Source of the DNA: Neisseria brasiliensis
GTDB lineage: Bacteria; Pseudomonadota; Gammaproteobacteria; Burkholderiales; Neisseriaceae
DNA: 64,000 nucleotides
Direction of reading: 5' to 3'
NCBI RefSeq assembly: GCF_009671065.1
Contig: NZ_CP046027.1
Span: 930,001 to 994,000 of the forward strand
The position numbers were made by a program, and so were the translations under genes. Position 1 is the stretch's first letter, and every line of letters starts with the position of its first letter. The notes beneath the pieces were generated by a model. The model was not told where the DNA came from and ran no database searches. It saw nothing but the letters and a program-made list of their open reading frames with translations. Shown piece by piece: positions 5,739-14,462 of this stretch.

Positions 5739-8270
5739 TTACCAGGAATATTTCGCCCCCAACCAGAATTGGCGGCCGGTTTTATACGACACGTCGCGTT
5801 TTTTCTCCTGCCATTCGGGGGTATAAACTTTTTTGCCGACGATTTTTCGGTTAAACACGTTCAACACGTCCAAATTCACTTCCAGCTTTTTCGTTTCCGC
5901 CAGTGGTTTTGCCCACGAGAAATGCCAGTCTGTAATCAGCGCGGAATTGTATTTGATTTGGTCGAACTTGCTCAAGTTACCAACATAACCTTGGCAAAGT
6001 CGCGCGCGTTCGGGGGTGCAGCGGATATTTTCCTGCGTGTATTCCACCGTGCCGGGCGAATAACGCCAGCGTTGCGTCCAAGTAAAATACCATTTGGGTA
6101 CAGATAATTCGGTTTCGACAAATGCGTTCCACGGCTGGTTGAAATCCATTGCAGGCAGGTTGTCGGGATCTTTCAGCTTACCGTCCACCAATACTTTTTT
6201 CACGTCCCATTCGCTCCAGTCGTAGCGTTGAAATGTGCCGATTTGGTTAGAACGGCGTTTGTTGTAATCGGCACCCGCCCGCCAACTGAGCAGGGTCGCG
6301 CCGAGCTTCCAAGGCTCGTTCAAACCGGCGGAAAAGCTGAAGGTGTCGTTATCGGAGCGGCCGGTATTGGCCAATACCCGGTAGGTTTGGCCGCTTTCAT
6401 CGGTTTTTTCTTTGGTTAAAAACTGGTTGCGGCTGTTGCGGCGCACCCATTTCAACTGCCATTCGCTGTTGCCGATATGCTGGCGCAGACCCAAATTCCA
6501 TTCGTTGCTGTACGGCGTTTTCAAATCGCTGCCGTCGTAACGCGGTTCTTTCAACTCGCGCGATGTCCACGGGTCATCTATCTCGAAGCGGTCGAAATTG
6601 CGTTGGAACACATGGGCGCTGCGCAATTTGTAGGTCAGCATTTCGCTGCCGTAATAACGGTTGGCTCCGCCGAACACATGCAGTTTGGCCGCTTTCAACG
6701 GCAGGCGGTAATCGAATGCAAACCGCGGCGCGATATCGGTATTTTTCAGAAAGCCGTTGTAATCCAAGCGGATACCCGGCTTCAAACGCAGATTTCCTTT
6801 TTCGATATCGTCTTCAAGATAAAGGGAGAGATGATGCGTGCCTACTTTGATGTTGGCCGGATAGTTGTAGGCATAGCCGGTAAAGAACTGTTCGCCCGGA
6901 ATACACTCGGTGCAGTCGGTGCGGTCGGTTTTGCGCGGGCCGCCGTAAATAATGGTGGGCTTCTTACGCTCGAAGCCTTTATCGGCATATTCCGCCTCCC
7001 AACCTGCGTTAAAGCGGTGTTTCCAACCGCGCCAATCCGCTTCGTTAAACTCGAAATGCTGTTGCAGGTTGATGTGCTTGCCAAACGAACGGCTGGTGCC
7101 GATACCGCCCACGGCCGCTTCGTCCACTTCGGGATGGGTTGTCCAGTTTATCGACGGCGTGTCGTCGTTGTAACGGTATAAATTGTCTTGATCGTAGGCG
7201 GTTTTTTCTTCGGTGCTGCGGTAGCTCAATTTGGTCTGCATCCTGCCGAAACCGGCGTAGCGTTCCCAATCCAAATCAAAACGCCAGCCGCCGCCGCTGT
7301 TGGTAAAGCGGCCGTCTTTATAGTTGGCCGGATGGTAAGTGGCATAATGCGGCGAATATATTACCGTTGCCGACAGATTGTTATCGTCGTCGATACGGTG
7401 CGTGCTCCGCAACAAAAAGGTTTCGGCCAAACGCCTTTGCTTGGTCGATTGTTTCAGATGCTGATGGAAAAAAGGAATCGAAGAGCGCTGACGGCTGTAC
7501 GAAAACAGCACCGCCGAATCTTTGCCGACAGGTTGGTTTACCGTGAGAGTGGATTCATGCTTGGTAAATTTCGGCTGTGTGTCTGACGACTGTGCCTCAC
7601 GGTATTCGTCGGTATACAGCGGGTCAATATAATGATGCGTCCAAGCATGGCGCGTGGTGCGGTACGACAGGCTGCCGAATGCTTTTTCTCTGTTTGCTTT
7701 GATTAAATCGGCATCCACTACGCCGCCGGTAAAGCGGCCGTAGCGGGCGGAAATATTGCTGTCTTTCACCTTGATGTTTTCCACCAGCGAAGGGCTGATC
7801 CAAAATGCCTGCGGATGGCCTGCAGGCAGCGCGCCTACCGTGTGCGAATTTACCGTATCCGCATCCAACTGCGTATCGGAACCGTTGTGCGCGGGGTTGA
7901 GATTGCTGTCATTGCTCACGCCATCTATCGAAAAACGGTTGTTGTAAAACTTCTCGCCGTGAAACGAAATATTCGGCGGCGCAATTTCTCCGGCACTGTC
8001 GGCAGTGCCTTCGGTATTGGAAAACTGCACGCCTGGGTTGGTGCGCAACAAATCATTGATAGTGCCGTTGCCTTTGGGTGTGTCGGCGATTCTTTTTTGA
8101 TTCCACACATTCCCTTCTGACTTGGCGGTGTAACGCTTCCCTTTCACGACAACCGTATCTATCACGACAACTGTGTCCAGAGGTATTTTCTCATCTTGGA
8201 GTGGTTCTGCCGACAACACCGACGGAATGGACATGAACGACACTGTCAAAGCTATTTTTGTTTTTTTCAT
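5739..8270 (-). CDS. TonB-dependent outer-membrane receptor, predicted Zur-regulated
   Basis: An 843-residue TonB-dependent receptor. Residues 1-21 are a signal peptide (cleavage after LSA). A candidate TonB box DTVVV occurs twice in tandem (about residues 32-42). The plug domain follows (NDLLRTNPGVQF, FSIDGVSNDSN, SARYGRFTGGVVDADL), then a 22-strand barrel ending in Trp (FWLGAKYSW). Two close Cys pairs (TDCTECIPG and IRCTPERARLCQG) probably sit in extracellular loops, and a His-rich stretch RHAWTHHYIDPLY lies early in the barrel. GAGG precedes the start. A perfect Zur box 24 bases upstream implies zinc repression, so zinc or a zinc-carrying ligand is the likely cargo. It does not look like ZnuD or TdfH from memory. 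No transport partner gene is adjacent. Confidence 0.9.
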   Translation of the reverse strand: MKKTKIALTVSFMSIPSVLSAEPLQDEKIPLDTVVVIDTVVVKGKRYTAKSEGNVWNQKRIADTPKGNGTINDLLRTNPGVQFSNTEGTADSAGEIAPPNISFHGEKFYNNRFSIDGVSNDSNLNPAHNGSDTQLDADTVNSHTVGALPAGHPQAFWISPSLVENIKVKDSNISARYGRFTGGVVDADLIKANREKAFGSLSYRTTRHAWTHHYIDPLYTDEYREAQSSDTQPKFTKHESTLTVNQPVGKDSAVLFSYSRQRSSIPFFHQHLKQSTKQRRLAETFLLRSTHRIDDDNNLSATVIYSPHYATYHPANYKDGRFTNSGGGWRFDLDWERYAGFGRMQTKLSYRSTEEKTAYDQDNLYRYNDDTPSINWTTHPEVDEAAVGGIGTSRSFGKHINLQQHFEFNEADWRGWKHRFNAGWEAEYADKGFERKKPTIIYGGPRKTDRTDCTECIPGEQFFTGYAYNYPANIKVGTHHLSLYLEDDIEKGNLRLKPGIRLDYNGFLKNTDIAPRFAFDYRLPLKAAKLHVFGGANRYYGSEMLTYKLRSAHVFQRNFDRFEIDDPWTSRELKEPRYDGSDLKTPYSNEWNLGLRQHIGNSEWQLKWVRRNSRNQFLTKEKTDESGQTYRVLANTGRSDNDTFSFSAGLNEPWKLGATLLSWRAGADYNKRRSNQIGTFQRYDWSEWDVKKVLVDGKLKDPDNLPAMDFNQPWNAFVETELSVPKWYFTWTQRWRYSPGTVEYTQENIRCTPERARLCQGYVGNLSKFDQIKYNSALITDWHFSWAKPLAETKKLEVNLDVLNVFNRKIVGKKVYTPEWQEKKRDVSYKTGRQFWLGAKYSW

Positions 8271-8293
8271 CTTCCGATCCTCAATTTATTAAA

Positions 8294-8308
8294 TGTTATA
8301 TCATAACA
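8294..8308 (-). promoter_or_regulatory. Zur operator of the TonB-dependent receptor gene
   Basis: TGTTATATCATAACA matches every position of the meningococcal Zur consensus TGTTATDWHATAACA (recalled) and is an almost perfect palindrome. On the minus strand it covers an extended -10 (TGTTATGAT), so bound Zur would block RNA polymerase. It lies 24-38 bases before the start codon. Confidence 0.75.
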
Positions 8309-8508
8309 CTTATGCGTAAACTTCTGTTATTAAGAAAAGAAAATTAAAGCATTAAGCTGTGCAGTTGTTTTGCAAAAACTTCTTCCTAAATCTCGAATGT
8401 GCGACAGCAATGTCTGCCGATGCTCCCGACTTTATTTCAGACGGCCTGTTACCGTTTGCCTGCTTCGACTATAATCAGCTTTATTTTTCTACTGGAAAGA
8501 ACCGAAAA

Positions 8509-9150
8509 ATGTCTGACTTCCGCCAAGATTTCCTGAAATTCGCCTTGTCTCAAAATGTATTGAAATTCGGCGAGTTCACCACCAAAGCCGGCCGCCAGTC
8601 GCCGTATTTTTTCAATGCCGGCCTGTTTAACGACGGGGCTTCTACCCTGCAGCTGGCGAAATTTTACGCCGAAGCGATTATTGCCAGCAAAGTGGAATTC
8701 GACATGCTGTTCGGCCCGGCCTACAAAGGCATTATTTTGGCGGCGGCCACGGCGATGATGTTGGCGGAAAAAGGCGTAAACGTACCATTTGCCTACAATC
8801 GCAAGGAAGCGAAAGACCACGGCGAAGGCGGTGTGTTGGTCGGTGCGCCGATCAAAGGCCGCGTGCTGATTATCGATGACGTGATTTCGGCCGGCACTTC
8901 GGTGCGCGAATCGGTGAAACTGATTGAAGCGGAAGGCGCCACTCCGGCCGCCGTCGCCATTGCGCTTGACCGCATGGAAAAAGGCACGGGCGAATTGTCG
9001 GCGGTGCAGGAAGTCGAGCAGCAATACGGTTTGCCGGTGGTGTCGATTGCCAATTTGAACGATTTGTTCACGCTGTTGCAAAACAATACTGAATTCGGCG
9101 GCTTTTTCGAACCGGTGAAGGCTTACCGCGAACGTTACGGCGTGGCCTAA
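8509..9150 (+). CDS. pyrE: Orotate phosphoribosyltransferase
   Basis: A 213-residue enzyme that makes orotidine 5'-phosphate from orotate and PRPP in pyrimidine synthesis. It has the PRPP-binding motif VLIIDDVISAGTSVRES, the Lys-rich loop (NRKEAKDHGEGG) and the N-terminal FGEFTTKAGRQSPYFFN typical of the family. I chose the ATG at 8509 (MSDFRQDFLKF), which matches the family length; the open frame extends to 8359 but includes a DUS and unrelated sequence. A DUS hairpin terminates it. The next genes appear independent. Confidence 0.96.
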   Translation: MSDFRQDFLKFALSQNVLKFGEFTTKAGRQSPYFFNAGLFNDGASTLQLAKFYAEAIIASKVEFDMLFGPAYKGIILAAATAMMLAEKGVNVPFAYNRKEAKDHGEGGVLVGAPIKGRVLIIDDVISAGTSVRESVKLIEAEGATPAAVAIALDRMEKGTGELSAVQEVEQQYGLPVVSIANLNDLFTLLQNNTEFGGFFEPVKAYRERYGVA

Positions 9151-9160
9151 TCATAAATGA

Positions 9161-9185
9161 GGCCGTCTGAACGTTTCAGACGGCC
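9161..9185. terminator. DUS hairpin terminator after pyrE
   Basis: Arms GGCCGTCTGAA (9161-9171) and TTCAGACGGCC (9175-9185) with a 3-base loop, directly after the pyrE stop. Confidence 0.75.
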
Positions 9186-9186
9186 A

Positions 9187-9329
9187 GAGATCTTTGCAAA
9201 ACCCCGGATTTGAGTACAGTTCAAAGTTATAGCAGCGCAGAAAGCGCAGACATATCACAAAGATAGGCAAGCTTTCGAGCAGCGCATAACGAAGAAATGT
9301 GCCAAAGATGGGGAGTTTGCAAAGGTCTC
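9187..9329. mobile_element. 143-bp miniature element, copy 1
   Basis: The left end is GAGATCTTTGCAAAA and the right end (complement) GAGACCTTTGCAAA. The interior contains the conserved block GATAGGCAAGCTTTCGAGCA shared with copies at 46396 and 53501. It is too short for a transposase. The left end has one change from the consensus and no target duplication is visible. It occupies the pyrE-to-zinc-ribbon gap. Confidence 0.85.
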
Positions 9330-9376
9330 GGTCTGTAATAACAATTAAACCCATACATTACGAAACGAGTTTACCC

Positions 9377-9781
9377 ATGCCAGCTTGCACCTGCCCCCAC
9401 TGCCGCACCCATCTTTGGGTGAAAGACGCTCAATTGAATGTGGCGCAAGGTTTTGTGGTCTGCCAAAAATGCGAGGGCTTATTCAAAGCCAAAGACCATC
9501 CGGCTGACCTGAAAGAGCAGTTCCAACCCGAAGTGCTGCCCAATGCCGTGACCGATGTGCGTTTGGTGCACAACATCGGTGCGCAAGTCCGCCAACACAA
9601 ACAGCTTTCGCGCAATGAAATCGCCGATTTGCTCGACGGCGTAACGCTTGCGCCCAAGCCTGACACAAAAGCGGCGGCGGTTGCGGACAAGAAAAAAGAC
9701 GGTTTCAACTGGACGCTGGCTTCGCTAATCGCGCTGACCGTGTTAATCATGCAGCTTTTCTATCTGATTTTATTGGCTTAA
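9377..9781 (+). CDS. MJ0042-type zinc-ribbon membrane protein
   Basis: A 134-residue protein starting with a zinc ribbon: CTCPHC (residues 4-9) and CQKC (about 31-34). This is the MJ0042/finger-like domain common at the N-terminus of proteobacterial hypothetical proteins. A hydrophilic linker follows, and a single C-terminal membrane helix (WTLASLIALTVLIMQLFYL) anchors it, with the ribbon in the cytoplasm. The ATG at 9377 is chosen because the Cys motif begins directly after it. argA starts 7 bases after its stop, so the two are probably cotranscribed. The function is unknown. Confidence 0.8.
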   Translation: MPACTCPHCRTHLWVKDAQLNVAQGFVVCQKCEGLFKAKDHPADLKEQFQPEVLPNAVTDVRLVHNIGAQVRQHKQLSRNEIADLLDGVTLAPKPDTKAAAVADKKKDGFNWTLASLIALTVLIMQLFYLILLA

Positions 9782-9788
9782 TTTTTAC

Positions 9789-11093
9789 ATGAATACATCC
9801 GTTGGTTTTGTCGGCGACTTTCGCGAAGCCGCGCCCTACATCAACTATCTGCGCGGCAAAACGCTGGTCATCGGCGTGGCCAGCAGCCTGTTGGAGGGCG
9901 AACCGCTCAAACGCTTGGCCGCCGATTTAAACCTGCTCGCCAGCTTGGGCGTGCGTTTGGTGTTGGTACACGGCTCGCGCGTGCAGATTACCGCCGCCCT
10001 TGCCGCGCAAAACCGTACCCCGGCCTACCACAATGAGCGCCGCATCACCGACGAAGCCACGCTGCAACTGGCCAAACAGGCCAACGGCGTATTGCGCAGC
10101 GACATCGAAGCCGCCTTGTGCAGCAGCATTTCGCAATCGCCGCAGCGCAACAAACCTTTAAGCATCGCGTGCGGCAACTTCCTTTCCGCCCGCCCGATGG
10201 GCATCATCGACGGCACCGACATGGGCTACACCGGCTTGGTGCGCAAAATCGACACCGAATCCATCATCAACCGCCTTGACAGCGGTGCTTTGGTACTCAT
10301 CAGCCCGCTCGGCCATTCTTTAAGCAGCAAAACCTTCAACCTCAGCATGGGCGACATCGCCGAAGCCGCCGCCATTGCACTCAAAGCGGAAAAGCTGATT
10401 TATCTGATTGAAGAAGAAGGTATTTTAAATTCAGACGGCCTGTTAATTACCAACCTTTCCGCCCAAGAAGCGCGTCAATTGATGGCGCAGCAACCACCGC
10501 AACAACGCCTGATTCAATCCGCGCTTAATGCCGTCGAACACGGCGTATCACGCACGCAAATTCTCAGCGGCCGCGACGACGGCAGCCTGATTCGCGAACT
10601 CTTTACCCGTCACGGTGCCGGCACCTCCATTGCCCGCGATTCCTTCGTCAACATCCGCGCCGCGCACAGCGATGACATCCCCAACATTATGGCGCTTATC
10701 CGACCGCTGGAAGAAAAAGGCATTTTGCTGCGCCGCAGCCGCGAATACCTCGAAGACCAAATCCACACCTTTTCCGTGTTGGAACACGACCAACACATCT
10801 ACGGCTGCGTGGCCTTGAAAACCTTTGTCGAACCGCATTTGGGCGAACTGGCCTGCTTGGTGGTCTCCCCCGATGCACAAGATGGCGGCTACGGCGAGCT
10901 GCTGCTGGCGCATCTTTTCCACAAAGCGCGCCAAGCCGGCATCCGCAAATTATTCGCCCTATCCACCCACACCGGCGAATGGTTTATCGAACGCGGTTTT
11001 CAGACGGCCTCAGCTCAAGATTTACCACCTGAGCGCCGTCAGGATTTAATCGACAGCGGCCGCAATTCCAAAGTTTTTGTTTACGATTTGTAA
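9789..11093 (+). CDS. argA: N-acetylglutamate synthase
   Basis: A 434-residue amino-acid N-acetyltransferase that makes N-acetylglutamate from glutamate and acetyl-CoA, the first step of arginine synthesis. An amino-acid-kinase-like domain (about 1-280; LVLVHGSRVQI, IDTESI) carries arginine feedback control, and a C-terminal GNAT domain (about 290-434; CLVVSPDAQDGGYGELLL) carries catalysis. Two DUS lie inside the coding sequence (10431-10440 and about 11000), encoding NSDGL and FQTAS. The zinc-ribbon gene is 7 bases upstream. A stem-loop terminator follows. Confidence 0.95.
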   Translation: MNTSVGFVGDFREAAPYINYLRGKTLVIGVASSLLEGEPLKRLAADLNLLASLGVRLVLVHGSRVQITAALAAQNRTPAYHNERRITDEATLQLAKQANGVLRSDIEAALCSSISQSPQRNKPLSIACGNFLSARPMGIIDGTDMGYTGLVRKIDTESIINRLDSGALVLISPLGHSLSSKTFNLSMGDIAEAAAIALKAEKLIYLIEEEGILNSDGLLITNLSAQEARQLMAQQPPQQRLIQSALNAVEHGVSRTQILSGRDDGSLIRELFTRHGAGTSIARDSFVNIRAAHSDDIPNIMALIRPLEEKGILLRRSREYLEDQIHTFSVLEHDQHIYGCVALKTFVEPHLGELACLVVSPDAQDGGYGELLLAHLFHKARQAGIRKLFALSTHTGEWFIERGFQTASAQDLPPERRQDLIDSGRNSKVFVYDL

Positions 11094-11109
11094 AGTTAAT
11101 GTCGTTATA

Positions 11110-11140
11110 AAAAGAGCGCAATAATTGATGCGCTCTTTTT
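11110..11140 (+). terminator. Rho-independent terminator after argA
   Basis: Stem AAAAGAGCGC/GCGCTCTTTT with a 10-base loop, followed by T-rich sequence, 17 bases after the argA stop. It is not DUS-based. Confidence 0.85.
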
Positions 11141-11323
11141 TATTTGAATAAATAATACTTTAGGCCGTCTGAAAACATCATAAGCCTGAATGTTGCCAAA
11201 ATGGAAAAGCTGTATTGCAAAAAATGCTGTTTATCCGCTACTGCAATCGGCCTAGAATGCACCCATTGGTTGAACACAGCAACCTTTACAACATAACGCA
11301 TTCACAACATTAAGGAATTTACC

Positions 11324-11566
11324 ATGAAAGCAATCTTATTCACCACTTTGATCGCCACTGCCGCCACTTTAGCCGCTGCCAAAGGCGCACCTCAACCGGC
11401 TTGGGATCACGCCAACGATTCAGGCCCGATTGCCGGCTTGCAACAAGTTGAGCAACCACAAGGCCAACGTTTCAAGAAAAAAGACCGCATTGAATACACC
11501 GCACCAAGCACCGGCACTTACCAAGACAACAGCTACCAAAGCCTTGCCCGCGAAGGCAGCCGTTAA
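11324..11566 (+). CDS. Small secreted protein of unknown function
   Basis: An 80-residue protein not recognised as a named family. Residues 1-19 form a signal peptide (MKAILFTTLIATAATLAAA). The mature 60 residues are polar, with PAWDHANDSGPIAGLQ and a basic patch FKKKDR, and no cysteine. AAGGAAT precedes the ATG at good spacing. It stands alone between the argA terminator and yggX, with its own DUS terminator. It is probably periplasmic, since no lipobox or membrane anchor is seen. Confidence 0.7.
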   Translation: MKAILFTTLIATAATLAAAKGAPQPAWDHANDSGPIAGLQQVEQPQGQRFKKKDRIEYTAPSTGTYQDNSYQSLAREGSR

Positions 11567-11581
11567 TTTGCAATTGCCTAC

Positions 11582-11615
11582 AGGCCGTCTGAAATCCGTT
11601 TCAGGCGGCATTTTT
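11582..11615 (+). terminator. DUS-type terminator
   Basis: DUS (11584-11593) paired with a one-base-altered inverse DUS (TTCAGGCGGC), followed by ATTTTT. It ends the small secreted protein gene. Confidence 0.65.
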
Positions 11616-11702
11616 GTACCCACACACAAAAGTATGCGCCTTTCGCAATCGGCGACAATCCGTTAAAATAAAGGCCGTCTGAAACCCACTAAAGGAACCG
11701 CC

Positions 11703-11978
11703 ATGACCCGCATGGTACATTGTGTCAAACTCGGCCGCGAAGCCGAAGGCATGAAATTCCCGCCGCTGCCAAATGAATTGGGCAAACGCATTTTTGAAAA
11801 CGTATCACAAGAAGCATGGCAGGCTTGGACGCGCCATCAAACCATGCTCATCAACGAAAACCGCTTGAGCCTCGCCGACCCGCGCGCACGCGAATATCTG
11901 GCGCAGCAGATGGAACAATACTTCTTCGGCGACGGTGCCGACCAAGTGCAAGGTTATGTGCCGCAAGAACCGGCTTAA
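11703..11978 (+). CDS. yggX: Probable Fe(2+)-trafficking protein YggX
   Basis: A 91-residue member of the YggX family, which protects Fe-S clusters and labile iron during oxidative stress. It shows the invariant N-terminus with Cys7 (MVHCVKLG), the LPNELGKRI motif and the WQAWTRHQTMLINE helix; the length matches the family. AAAGGAAC lies 8 bases before the ATG. In many proteobacteria the gene sits next to mutY; here it is alone, bracketed by DUS terminators. Confidence 0.95.
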   Translation: MTRMVHCVKLGREAEGMKFPPLPNELGKRIFENVSQEAWQAWTRHQTMLINENRLSLADPRAREYLAQQMEQYFFGDGADQVQGYVPQEPA

Positions 11979-11986
11979 TGCTTTAC

Positions 11987-12013
11987 AGGCCGTCTGAAAC
12001 CTTCAGACGGCCT
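11987..12013 (+). terminator. DUS hairpin terminator after yggX
   Basis: Perfect 12-bp arms AGGCCGTCTGAA/TTCAGACGGCCT with a 3-base loop and TTT following. Confidence 0.75.
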
Positions 12014-12055
12014 TTTAACTGATTTCTCTCTTTATTTTCAACCCATTATTTCGCT

Positions 12056-12961
12056 ATGTCGCTCAACGCTTGGATACACGCCGCCCGTTTGCGCACCCTG
12101 CCCTTGGCCGCTGCTGCTACCCTGTGCGGCTGTCTGCTGGCGGCGTTACAACAGGCATTGCATTGGCCGACCGCACTACTCACCATCGCTACCGCGGTGG
12201 CTTTGCAAATCTTCAGCAATCTGGCCAATGACTACGGCGATGCGCAAAACGGTGCTGACTCCGCCGGACGGCAAGGTCCGCCGCGCATGGTGGCTTCCGG
12301 CCGCATCAGCCGCCGCACCATGCAAAAAGGCTTGGTCATCAGCGCCGGATTGTGTTGTCTGCTCGGCCTTGCGCTCTTGGCAACTGCCTTGCCGACTTTA
12401 GCACAAAGCAGCGGCACGGATTGGCTGGTTTGGCTGCTGCTCGGTGCCACGGCTTTGGCGGCCGCCTATGGCTACACCGCCGGACGCAAACCTTACGGCT
12501 ACATTGGTTTCGGTGATGTGGCGGTGTTTGTGTTTTTTGGCTGGCTGGCGGTGTTGGGCAGTGAATATCTGCACACAGGCCGTCTGAACGCGGATTCGTG
12601 GCTGCCTGCCAGCGCGATGGGTTTGTGGTGCACCATGGTGCTGAATCTGAACAATATGCGCGACATCGAACATGATTGGATCAGCGGCAAACGTACTTTG
12701 GCCGCACGTTTGGGTTTGCCCCGTGCCAAACATTACCATCGTGCATTGGCTGCCATTGCCGCGGTTTGCTGGAGCGTGTGGCTGGCAAGGTATGTTCACG
12801 GCTTTTCGTGGCTGGTTTTACAAGTCTTTATGCTTGCGGCAACGTTTGTTCACTTGAATTTATTGAACAATACACCATCTTCTCTTGAGCTGGACAAACT
12901 GCTGCCGCAATGGAGCATCACGGTTTTGGCGTGGGTGATGGTGTTGGCATTATTTATTTGA
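12056..12961 (+). CDS. menA: 1,4-dihydroxy-2-naphthoate polyprenyltransferase
   Basis: A 301-residue UbiA-superfamily membrane enzyme that attaches the prenyl chain to dihydroxynaphthoate to form demethylmenaquinone. The two Asp-rich prenyl-diphosphate sites are visible as NDYGDAQNGAD (about residues 62-72) and NMRDIEHDW (about 200-208), separated by several hydrophobic helices (eight or nine in all). No other men gene is in the window. The gene is single, about 40 bases after the yggX terminator. The MenA name rests on the GPPRMVASG and RTLPLA motifs; another UbiA-type quinone prenyltransferase is the main alternative. Confidence 0.85.
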   Translation: MSLNAWIHAARLRTLPLAAAATLCGCLLAALQQALHWPTALLTIATAVALQIFSNLANDYGDAQNGADSAGRQGPPRMVASGRISRRTMQKGLVISAGLCCLLGLALLATALPTLAQSSGTDWLVWLLLGATALAAAYGYTAGRKPYGYIGFGDVAVFVFFGWLAVLGSEYLHTGRLNADSWLPASAMGLWCTMVLNLNNMRDIEHDWISGKRTLAARLGLPRAKHYHRALAAIAAVCWSVWLARYVHGFSWLVLQVFMLAATFVHLNLLNNTPSSLELDKLLPQWSITVLAWVMVLALFI

Positions 12962-13054
12962 ATGCCTCACGATAAATTCCGCACAAAGTCAGACAATTAC
13001 TGTTAAAATCCGGTTTCATTCATTTTTACACACTTATCTTCAGGAGCAAACGCC

Positions 13055-13744
13055 ATGCAAAACGACGTTTACGACTACACCTCTACCGGCAGCGCGGTAC
13101 AGAAAAACACCGTGCTGCAAAAAACCTACCGCCTGCTGGGCTTGTCTTTTATTCCAGCCATGGCCGGTGCCTTTATCAGCAGCAAAATGGGCTTCAGCAT
13201 CTACAGCATCCTTGGTGGCGGCTGGATGGCAACCATCGCCTTTTTCGTGTTTTTCTACGCCATGGTCTTCATGATTGAGAAAAACCGCTACAGCAACACC
13301 GGCGTGACTCTGCTGATGGTGTTCACTTTCGGCATGGGCGTGTTGATCAGCCCGCTGTTGCAATACGCTTTGGGCATGTCTAACGGCGCGCAAATCGTCG
13401 GCATCGCCGCTGCAATGACTGCCGCTGTATTCTTCACCATGTCGGCCATGGCGCGCCGCACCAACATCAACATGAGTTCGCTCGGCCGTTTCTTGACCGT
13501 CGGCGCGGTGATTTTGATGATTGCGGTAGTGGCGAATCTGTTTATGCAGATTCCGGCTTTGAGCCTGACCATTTCTGCCGGCTTTGTGTTGTTCAGCTCG
13601 CTGCTGATTATGTTCCAAGTGCGCCAAGTGATTGACGGCGGCGAAGACAGCCACATCAGCGCGGCGTTGACCATCTTTATTTCTCTCTACAACATTTTCA
13701 GCAGCCTGCTGCATCTGTTGTTGGCATTGGGTGGCGACGATTAA
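13055..13744 (+). CDS. Bax inhibitor-1/YccA family inner-membrane protein
   Basis: A 229-residue protein with seven predicted membrane helices and the BI-1 pattern: a polar N-terminus (about 30 residues), a conserved tail helix and the C-terminal ISLYNIFSSLLHLL motif. Bacterial YccA modulates FtsH, and YetJ-type members leak calcium; which applies here is unknown. The ATG at 13055 follows AGGAG by 8 bases. Flanked by a DUS terminator. Confidence 0.9.
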   Translation: MQNDVYDYTSTGSAVQKNTVLQKTYRLLGLSFIPAMAGAFISSKMGFSIYSILGGGWMATIAFFVFFYAMVFMIEKNRYSNTGVTLLMVFTFGMGVLISPLLQYALGMSNGAQIVGIAAAMTAAVFFTMSAMARRTNINMSSLGRFLTVGAVILMIAVVANLFMQIPALSLTISAGFVLFSSLLIMFQVRQVIDGGEDSHISAALTIFISLYNIFSSLLHLLLALGGDD

Positions 13745-13766
13745 TTAATTTAGCTGTTGATGACAT

Positions 13767-13831
13767 AACAGGCCGTCTGAAACGCAATAGCTTCCATTTT
13801 GTGGAGCGTTTGCAGTTTCAGACGGCCTGTT
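13767..13831. terminator. DUS inverted-repeat terminator after the BI-1 gene
   Basis: Perfect 17-base arms (13767-13783 and 13815-13831) around a 31-base loop, 23 bases past the stop. Confidence 0.7.
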
Positions 13832-13908
13832 GCTTTATTAGATTTTTCTTTGACACCCCGCCTTTCACGCATTATTCTGTCGCCTTAACCCTTTCCCCTT
13901 AACTTATT

Positions 13909-14421
13909 ATGAACACCACCCCCATCCGCCGCGCTGTGTATGCCGGCAGTTTCGACCCACCTACGCTCGGTCATGTTTGGATGATTCGCGAAGCGCAGGC
14001 TTTGTTTGACGAGTTGATTGTCGCCGTCGGCGTGAATCCCGAAAAACAAAATACTTACACCATCGAAGAGCGGCAGGCGATGCTGGAAGCGGTGACCGCC
14101 GAATTTCCCAACGTCAAAATCACCGTGTTTGAAAACCGCTTTCTGGTGCACTATGCCCGCGAAGTCGATGCGCGCTTTATTGTACGCGGCATCCGCACCG
14201 CCGGCGACTACGAATATGAACGCTCGATGCGCTATATCAATAGCGATCTGGCGCCGGAAATTTCCACCGTATTCCTGATGCCGCCGCGTGAAATCGCCGA
14301 AGTCTCATCCACCATGGTCAAAGGTTTGGTCGGCCCTGAAGGTTGGCGCGAAATGATTCGCCGCTACCTGCCGGAAGACGTGTATCAAAAAATCTTGAAC
14401 GATCATCAGCAAGACGGATAA
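13909..14421 (+). CDS. coaD: Phosphopantetheine adenylyltransferase
   Basis: A 170-residue nucleotidyltransferase that transfers AMP from ATP to 4'-phosphopantetheine, the penultimate step of coenzyme A synthesis. The nucleotide-binding motif AGSFDPPTLGHVWMI contains the TxGH signature (TLGH). The VRGIRTAGDYEYE substrate motif and the SSTMVK C-terminal motif are present. The length matches the family. It is a single gene with its own stem-loop terminator. Confidence 0.95.
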   Translation: MNTTPIRRAVYAGSFDPPTLGHVWMIREAQALFDELIVAVGVNPEKQNTYTIEERQAMLEAVTAEFPNVKITVFENRFLVHYAREVDARFIVRGIRTAGDYEYERSMRYINSDLAPEISTVFLMPPREIAEVSSTMVKGLVGPEGWREMIRRYLPEDVYQKILNDHQQDG

Positions 14422-14430
14422 AACCATTCA

Positions 14431-14462
14431 AACAAGCGCCGACATTTGTCCGGCGCTTGTTT
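14431..14462 (+). terminator. Rho-independent terminator after coaD
   Basis: Stem ACAAGCGCCG/CGGCGCTTGT with a 9-base loop, followed by TTTAA, 10 bases after the stop. Confidence 0.85.
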
